From: an uncultured Aquimarina sp.
GTDB lineage: Bacteria; Bacteroidota; Bacteroidia; Flavobacteriales; Flavobacteriaceae
DNA length: 64,000 nucleotides
Direction of reading: 5' to 3'
Assembly: GCA_947501475.1 (NCBI GenBank)
Contig: CANMWA010000006.1
Coordinates: forward strand, 124,001 to 188,000
The position numbers were made by a program, and so were the translations under genes. Positions 52,392 to 64,000 of the stretch are shown here, piece by piece (within the stretch, counting starts at the first letter, position 1; each line of letters starts with the position of its first letter). The notes beneath the pieces were generated by a model. It saw only the letters and a list, made by a program, of their open reading frames with translations. It searched no databases and was not told where the DNA came from.

Positions 52392-54686
52392 TCAATTAGG
52401 ATTAACCCTATAAGTTATTCTTCTATTAGTGATAACGCTTCTGATTATCACATTTAGTGTTCCTGTTATTGTTCCAGCCAGCGGAATATTTTGATCATTT
52501 GTAATATCTCCTGATGATAAACTGTTATCAAGACTTCCTGCTTGTCTACCAATTACATCAAATGTAAAAGTACAATTATTTCCGGCAGGCAAGCTAACAC
52601 CAGATATAGAAAAATTATCAGAGCCTGATATCGCAGTTATTGTACCACCACATGATGAAGTAGCGTTTGGTGAGGTTGAAATAATCATCCCTGATGGTAA
52701 ATTATCGGTAAGCGATAAATTAGTAAGATCTACTCCTGTGGCAGGGTTTTCTAAACTAAGAGTTACAGTTGATTCTTCACCATAACCAATAGTAGTTGGA
52801 GAGAACGCTTTGCTTGCTACAGCAGGAAAAGCTACTTCTGTCGATACCACAAATACTCCACCCCAGATACCTTCATTGGCACTTCCTAGATCTACATCTA
52901 ATGTTGTCGCGTTATTGGGAACTATGGGAGTAGGATTATTGACATCAAAAATATCGATGTCTACCCCCCAGTTAAAACTTTGATTGGGATTACGTCCTCC
53001 TACGTCAACTCCAAATTTGGAGATGGTGCTATTTAAAGTATTATCTGGTGGGTTTAAAGCGTTTGAAAGTGGGGTGCCGTTAATTCCTATAAAATCTCCG
53101 GTAAAACCCCCTGAATCACCATCCATACCAAAATAACCAGAATTTACTTCAAATGTACCACTAGAAGGGGTTAATAATCCAGTAACTGTAAAAGAATCAT
53201 TTGCTCCAAACCCAAAAAAGTCAAATCCATCCCAAACACTAACACTACGTGTAATGTCAGCCGGATCTTCGTAGACAATCACCATACTCCAACCTCCAAA
53301 AGGTCCTGTAAAAGCACTACCTGTTATTAATGGAATATCTGCTACGGTATAGGTGCCAGATCCAGCACTTTGTACTAAAGAAGTTACATCAGCATATGAC
53401 ATAAAGGCACTCCAGTTTGCTCCTGATACAGTGTTCTCTATATTAGTTACATTAGCATTAATCGTTGTATAGTTACCTGCACCGGGTTGTCTAAATCTTA
53501 CTTCTTGTAAATTTAAAGAAGGATCAGGGTTAGTTATATCTGCAAATTCTGAATGATGTGATCCACCCCAATATAAACCTGCCCAAGCTACTGTAGCTCC
53601 TGCAGGTAAAGTAAAATCAGCACTACTAGAGTTTGTGGTGGTTCCATCTATACTAGCATTACCCATTACTACTGTTGGATTATTAGCTACAGGGGTTGCA
53701 CAATTGGCAGTACAAGTAAGATTTGTGTTACCTATCATATCAAAATTACCTCTTACATTAAGCGTATTTCTTTCACTATAGGGTCTTGGATTTTCAACTT
53801 CCAAAATGGTTTCTAGACCTTGATCAGTAATATTTACAGTAGGATCACTAACACCGGAAAGATTAATAAAAAATGTTTCAGTACCTTCTGGACTGAAATT
53901 TTCTAAAATATCAATGTTTATAGTTTCTGTATCCCCAGCAGTTCCTGAAAAAAATAGAGTTCCACTATTAGCCGTATAATCACTTCCTGCCGTAGCAGTA
54001 TTATTTGCGGTAGCAAAATTTACGTCAAAACCACCTGCAGTATTGGTCCCAATATGAGTAACATCGAAAGAAACGGTCCCTGCATTTTCATTTACAACTA
54101 AATCCTCAATAATTAAAGAGGGACCAAAAACCCCTGAAATGACCAGGTTATCTATAAACGCAAATTCTCCTCCTTCAAAAGTTTGATTACCACCAATAAC
54201 TTGAAGTCTAAATACCGTATTGGCAGAAATAAAAGCTGAAATATCCAGAGAAAACGTTCCGGTATTGGTTCCTACAATAGTTCCAGCACCGATTTGAGAA
54301 AAAGTGGTGCCATTGTTATTAGAAATAAAGATTCCTAACTCTTCTTGTCCACCAGCAAAAACATCCAGCCCTTCAGCTCTCCAATCAAATGTTAAAGTTG
54401 CCGACGACGCTCCACTAAGATTAACTGTTCTGTTGATTCCGTGCCCTGTTCCATTAATAAATGCGAGTACATTACCTAATCCTAAAAAAATAAATGCATC
54501 TCCAGAATTGGCTGAACCATCATCATTGGTTTCTATCCAATTTGTAGACCAATTTCCAGTGCCATCATTTCTATTATAAGTTTGAGTTGTAAAATTATCA
54601 GCAAAAGTAGTTTGAGCCGACACTTGTACTAAAGTGCCAGATAGAAACATAAGTAAAAAAAGATATGTGATTCTTAATACCTTCAT
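52392..54686 (-). CDS. Large secreted protein with Calx-beta and DUF11-like repeats
   Basis: The 764 residues have a signal peptide (about 1-24, LVQVSA|Q) and an N-terminal lectin-like beta-jelly-roll (about 30-185: FDWRAEGLDVF, GGEFAFIDNLVIS). A Calx-beta segment follows (about 190-290: VNENAGTVSFDVTHIGTN, ATAGSDYTANSGTLFFSGTAGD). A region with AWAGLYWGGSHHSEF (DUF3344-like) and a C-terminal DUF11-like fold (SKAFSPTTIGYGEESTVTLSLEN, NNCTFTFDV) complete it. The extreme end is VITNRRITYRVNPN, whose NRRITYRV resembles tails I recall on flavobacterial surface proteins. It ends 217 bases before the 51023 gene and starts nine bases after the 54696 gene stop. Confidence 0.75.
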   Translation of the reverse strand: MKVLRITYLFLLMFLSGTLVQVSAQTTFADNFTTQTYNRNDGTGNWSTNWIETNDDGSANSGDAFIFLGLGNVLAFINGTGHGINRTVNLSGASSATLTFDWRAEGLDVFAGGQEELGIFISNNNGTTFSQIGAGTIVGTNTGTFSLDISAFISANTVFRLQVIGGNQTFEGGEFAFIDNLVISGVFGPSLIIEDLVVNENAGTVSFDVTHIGTNTAGGFDVNFATANNTATAGSDYTANSGTLFFSGTAGDTETINIDILENFSPEGTETFFINLSGVSDPTVNITDQGLETILEVENPRPYSERNTLNVRGNFDMIGNTNLTCTANCATPVANNPTVVMGNASIDGTTTNSSSADFTLPAGATVAWAGLYWGGSHHSEFADITNPDPSLNLQEVRFRQPGAGNYTTINANVTNIENTVSGANWSAFMSYADVTSLVQSAGSGTYTVADIPLITGSAFTGPFGGWSMVIVYEDPADITRSVSVWDGFDFFGFGANDSFTVTGLLTPSSGTFEVNSGYFGMDGDSGGFTGDFIGINGTPLSNALNPPDNTLNSTISKFGVDVGGRNPNQSFNWGVDIDIFDVNNPTPIVPNNATTLDVDLGSANEGIWGGVFVVSTEVAFPAVASKAFSPTTIGYGEESTVTLSLENPATGVDLTNLSLTDNLPSGMIISTSPNATSSCGGTITAISGSDNFSISGVSLPAGNNCTFTFDVIGRQAGSLDNSLSSGDITNDQNIPLAGTITGTLNVIIRSVITNRRITYRVNPN

Positions 54687-54695
54687 ATTTGGACA

Positions 54696-55340
54696 CTATT
54701 TAACTACAAAAACAACATTAATTAAGGTGTTAAAATCTGTAGGTTGACCTATAATAGTATATGTCATTTCTCCTGTATTGCCATCAATACTAATATTTGA
54801 AAATACTGCTGGGTCCGCAAAAGTGACATAATAATACAATTCTGTCGGTCCGTATACCGGTATTGGCGGTGCAAATGTAGTTCCTCCATCGGTAGAGGAC
54901 GCTACTAAACCAGGGCCAGTAAACTGAGTCGTATAGGCATTATATAAATTAATTGAGGTTGTTATATTGGTCGAAGCATCAATCTCAATGGATGGTGGAT
55001 AGAACACACGTCCGGCTTTAGAAGTAATAGGTGCAATATCCTGTATTGCATCTTCTACTGTCACTTCATTTACTGCATCACCATCTATATCTGTTGCGGC
55101 GTCAAGAATAACTTCCGAAGCGGTTTGATCATCTGTAGCTATTTGCCATCCTGTAGAGGTAAAACGATAGATTTCATCATCATCCAAATTATATACAGTC
55201 GCTCCAATTGTCGGACCAGTTATACCAGTAATTTCTGCTAAATCCGTTGCAGTTGGTAATCCCATTAATTGATCAGCATCGATTTGTGCAAAAACCGAGA
55301 ATGGGACACTTAATAATATGAATAATTTGATTCTTTTCAT
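54696..55340 (-). CDS. Secreted protein with module shared with neighbours
   Basis: The 214-residue protein begins MKRIKLFILLSVPFSVFA|Q. The N-terminal module QIDADQLMGLPTATDLAEI ... VYNLDDDEIYRFTSTGWQIA parallels the 49183 protein (QIDEDSVMGLPTAATTLEM, ILYNLEVGSIFVFDGTNWV). The rest (about 90-214) is an unrecognised beta domain ending NTLINVVFVVK. I do not know the function. It lies 47 bases downstream of the giant repeat gene and nine bases upstream of the 52392 gene, in the same direction, so these three are probably one transcript. The frame opens eight codons earlier (55364), before the signal peptide. Confidence 0.7.
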   Translation of the reverse strand: MKRIKLFILLSVPFSVFAQIDADQLMGLPTATDLAEITGITGPTIGATVYNLDDDEIYRFTSTGWQIATDDQTASEVILDAATDIDGDAVNEVTVEDAIQDIAPITSKAGRVFYPPSIEIDASTNITTSINLYNAYTTQFTGPGLVASSTDGGTTFAPPIPVYGPTELYYYVTFADPAVFSNISIDGNTGEMTYTIIGQPTDFNTLINVVFVVK

Positions 55341-55387
55341 TTTCCTTTGGAATTCAACCTTCAATCTTCTTATAGATTCCTTTTATT

Positions 55388-62035
<6,648 letters not shown>

Positions 62036-62177
62036 TTAGGGGCAATTCTTTATGTTAATATGTTTACCTTTTTTCTTTTATGGTAAAGACATAATGTGTT
62101 TTTTAATATTTAAAGATTTACTATTTAAATATGATAAAGATACATTATGTTGCAATATATTAATATTTCTTTAACTA

Positions 62178-62209
62178 CAAAAATATATCTTTTTTTCGAT
62201 TAACAACAA
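62178..62209 (-). promoter_or_regulatory. Candidate promoter of the collagen-like gene
   Basis: TATTTTTG (62178-62185, minus strand) is preceded by TTGTTG (62204-62209) at a spacing of 18 or 21 bases. Both elements match the Bacteroidota consensus. The leader would be about 140 bases long. Confidence 0.5.
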
Positions 62210-62225
62210 TTTTTATCGATAAAAA
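62210..62225. promoter_or_regulatory. Perfect 16-bp palindrome just upstream of the collagen-like gene promoter
   Basis: TTTTTATCGATAAAAA reads the same on both strands. It abuts the -33 element of the minus-strand promoter and lies about 40-55 bases upstream of the presumed start, a position suited to an activator or repressor operator. Confidence 0.4.
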
Positions 62226-62306
62226 GCGTATTTTATTTTTTATATACTAATCTATAGAACATTTTTTTTATAAAAAAGTTTTTATAAATAATTTTATTAT
62301 ACTAGG

Positions 62307-62336
62307 TTGTTTTTTTAAAAAAATCTAATACATTTG
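62307..62336 (+). promoter_or_regulatory. Promoter of tRNA-Gly
   Basis: TTG (62307-62309), 19 bp, TACATTTG (62329-62336), twelve bases before the tRNA 5' end. Both elements and the spacing match the Bacteroidota consensus, the clearest promoter in the window. Confidence 0.75.
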
Positions 62337-62347
62337 CGATCACAAAA

Positions 62348-62420
62348 GCGGGAGTAGCTCAGTTGGTAGAGCGTCAGCCTTCCAAGCTGAATGTCGCCAG
62401 TTCGAACCTGGTCTCCCGCT
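62348..62420 (+). tRNA. tRNA-Gly (anticodon TCC)
   Basis: The 73-nt cloverleaf has acceptor stem GCGGGAG/CTCCCGC, D arm GCTC/GAGC, and anticodon stem TCAGC/GCTGA with loop CTTCCAA (anticodon TCC, 62381-62383). The T loop is GTTCGAA-like and the discriminator base is T. CCA is not encoded, as the next bases are CAG, so it is added after transcription. A terminator follows directly. Confidence 0.97.
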
Positions 62421-62425
62421 CAGAG

Positions 62426-62453
62426 GCTTCATCATCTTGATGAAGCTTTTTTT
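62426..62453 (+). terminator. Terminator of tRNA-Gly
   Basis: An 8-bp stem GCTTCATC/GATGAAGC with a 5-nt loop is followed by seven T. It lies five bases after the tRNA. Confidence 0.85.
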
Positions 62454-62484
62454 ATTTAAACATTAATTTTATAACTTTTATGTT

Positions 62485-63402
62485 TTGAAACGATTTAGTT
62501 TTTGGATAAAATTTTTAGGAGTACTACTGTTTTCCTTTTTGATCTATAAAGTAGGATGGAGTGAAACTTTGGATTCGATGAAGAAAATTTCTATTTATCA
62601 TTTGATAATGGCTATAATCGTTTATTGGGTTGCTTTTTATTTAAAAAGCGTAAGATGGAAGATCATTTCTGCCTCTTATGGGATAAAAATATTAGGTTAT
62701 AAGGCGCTTAAAGTTTTTTTTATTGGACTTTTTCTTGCGAATATTACCCCTGGGAAATTAGGTGATTTTGGGAGACTATTTTATATTAAAGATCAATTAC
62801 CTAATCAAAAGATCGGATGGTCAAGCCTTATAATGGATCGTCTTTTTGATTTGATTAGTTTAGCCTTCTTTAGTTTAATTGCTATTTGGTATTTTCAAAT
62901 TAACTTTAGGATATTAAAACTACCTAGTGATTACTTGTCAATTATATTATGGGGCGTAGTTTTTTTTATAATAGTGCTGTTTATAATAATATTTAGTAAG
63001 AAAATAAAAAAAACTATAAACCCTTGGTGGGCAGCTTTTAATTCACATGCTTTAGGATATAAAAGCATATTAGCTTTTGGTCTTACTTGCCTTAGCATGA
63101 TTTTAATTTATGGAGTGTTCAATTATATGGCATGGGGAATGGATATACCAATTGATCATTTAGGTTTATTTTTGGGGACTTTTATTTTAGGTATATTAAC
63201 ACTACTTCCAATTACTGTTTTAGGAATAGGGGTTAGAGAGACCTCATTAATAGTCATTTTTCAATTGTATAATCTTCCGGCTAAAGATGCTATAGCTTTA
63301 TCTCTTATTATATTTCTATTACAGCTTATTGCTCTGATACCTGGAGCTATTTGGTTTTATCTTTCTCCAATTCAATTACGTCAATTGAAAGAATTAAAAT
63401 AA
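62485..63402 (+). CDS. Lysylphosphatidylglycerol synthase/UPF0104-type membrane protein
   Basis: The 305-residue protein has about seven to nine membrane segments. The family's VRWKIISASYGIKI, ANITPGKLGDFGRLFYIKD, MDRLFDLISLAFFS and GVRETSLIVIFQLYNLPAKDAIALSLI are present. The flippase-like domain occurs in MprF and in stand-alone proteins thought to move lipids or polyprenyl carriers. There is no aminoacyl-transferase domain. The start is TTG at 62485. The ATG five bases earlier is in another frame and stops at once. The convergent glycosyltransferase ends two bases away. That pairing fits polyprenyl-phosphate-linked sugar chemistry. Confidence 0.85.
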   Translation: MKRFSFWIKFLGVLLFSFLIYKVGWSETLDSMKKISIYHLIMAIIVYWVAFYLKSVRWKIISASYGIKILGYKALKVFFIGLFLANITPGKLGDFGRLFYIKDQLPNQKIGWSSLIMDRLFDLISLAFFSLIAIWYFQINFRILKLPSDYLSIILWGVVFFIIVLFIIIFSKKIKKTINPWWAAFNSHALGYKSILAFGLTCLSMILIYGVFNYMAWGMDIPIDHLGLFLGTFILGILTLLPITVLGIGVRETSLIVIFQLYNLPAKDAIALSLIIFLLQLIALIPGAIWFYLSPIQLRQLKELK

Positions 63403-63404
63403 AA

Positions 63405-64000
63405 TTATTTAGACAATCTTTCATTGTCTTGAATGTCCATCCACATTGCGAATAAGAATGATTGAAAACCAGAAATGGTTAAGAAAATAAAAATTATTAA
63501 ATAATCAGTTGGAGTTTTAGAATCTGGAATAAAAAAGTTCATCAGTAGATGATAAAGGAAATACATGTTTACTATTCCAATAATAAATGATATCCAATAT
63601 AATAAAAACAGTGGGTGAAAACTTCTGTATAAATATTTAATTCTTAAGCGCTTAAAAAATGAACGTATTAATAGGAACAGGATAGGAAAGGTAACTTTGA
63701 TCACACTTAATTTTGACTCTTCTCCTACATTATACACAGGTTTTATCTTTACTTCTCGAATAGTGCAGAATGCAATGTTAAGTTTAACTAACATATCATT
63801 TGGCATGCCATACCTTTTATAAATGTCATATAAAGGAATAGAGTTTAGGGCATTGTTTGATATTGCAGTATACCCACTTTGAGTATCTGAAACACCCCAA
63901 TACCCTGAGACAATTTTAGTAAGAATACTTAGAATTGAATTTCCGAAGAATCGAATCCTTGGGATGATAATCCAAGCACTTTTATGGATTAATCTATTTC
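63405..64000 (-). CDS. Family 2 glycosyltransferase (DPM1-like), amino end outside window
   Basis: The frame runs open through the window edge on the minus strand. About 198 codons are visible, the carboxy-terminal part. Segments are IPRIRFFGNSILSILTK, GYWGVSDTQSGYTAISNNAL and YGMPNDMLVKLNIA, typical of GT-A dolichyl/polyprenyl-phosphate sugar transferases. A membrane-associated tail follows with about two to three hydrophobic helices (LLYWISFIIGIVNMYFLYHLL, DYLIIFIFLTISG). The catalytic DXD part lies beyond the edge. Internal ATG at 63806 is not the start. The neighbouring flippase-like gene supports a role in lipid-linked sugar transfer. Confidence 0.85.
   Translation of the reverse strand, partial: NRLIHKSAWIIIPRIRFFGNSILSILTKIVSGYWGVSDTQSGYTAISNNALNSIPLYDIYKRYGMPNDMLVKLNIAFCTIREVKIKPVYNVGEESKLSVIKVTFPILFLLIRSFFKRLRIKYLYRSFHPLFLLYWISFIIGIVNMYFLYHLLMNFFIPDSKTPTDYLIIFIFLTISGFQSFLFAMWMDIQDNERLSK

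Overview
The window comes from an AT-rich Bacteroidota genome, most likely a marine member of the Flavobacteriaceae. Five observations support this: a short 287-residue primary sigma factor, promoters of the TTG/TAnnTTTG type, weak or absent Shine-Dalgarno sequences, a complete Na+-translocating NADH dehydrogenase (nqrABCDEF), and type IX secretion system (T9SS) parts and substrates (PorT, a Plug-type DUF5103 protein, and type A and type B sorting domains). I see no insertion sequence, prophage, CRISPR array or rRNA.

Layout. 1-13441 is mostly minus-strand core genome: a BLUF photoreceptor cut by the window edge, rpoD, pnp, rpsO, a lipoprotein, an EEP-fold hydrolase, accD, fbaA, a TamL-like outer-membrane assembly lipoprotein, a SpoU-type RNA methyltransferase (plus strand), porT and ubiE. 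13653-26000 holds the trkA-trkH potassium uptake pair, an aspartate-type aminotransferase, a fatty-acid desaturase, rsmG, two metabolic or repair-type enzymes (GNAT, PruA), an NRDE-family protein next to a DUF6695-like protein, apaG and a DUF3667 membrane protein. 25856-35787 is an energy and envelope block: the T9SS Plug-like protein, the nqrA-F operon, a DUF4846 protein, a small conserved protein, and apbE, whose product would attach FMN to NqrB and NqrC.

35788-41776 is the most system-like region. A secreted 686-residue protein has a ricin-like beta-trefoil, a region resembling beta-pore-forming toxins and a T9SS type A tail. It is followed by a hybrid-sensor histidine kinase of the two-component-propeller type and a LuxR-family response regulator. 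The promoters of the secreted protein and of the regulator share an almost identical 20-bp sequence around an ACCC-N5-GGGT inverted repeat, 24-25 bp ahead of similar -7-like elements. This suggests one regulon with autoregulation.

41784-49168 returns to housekeeping and envelope genes: a methyltransferase, map, gpmI, a periplasmic ankyrin protein with a Fur/PerR-like 7-1-7 box upstream, an M48 peptidase, a CAP lipoprotein, an M15 carboxypeptidase, a ClpP paralogue and a GNAT enzyme.

49183-62032 is a minus-strand cluster of large secreted proteins. Its apparent first gene encodes a 2214-residue protein with about 1899 residues of uninterrupted Gly-X-Y (about 314 copies of a GATGQT hexapeptide). 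The protein repeat is nearly invariant, while the DNA varies at synonymous positions and shows larger internal duplications. Related amino-terminal and linker modules recur in the 214- and 532-residue neighbours. The window ends with tRNA-Gly(TCC) carrying a near-consensus promoter, a flippase-like membrane protein, and the carboxy-terminal part of a family 2 glycosyltransferase.
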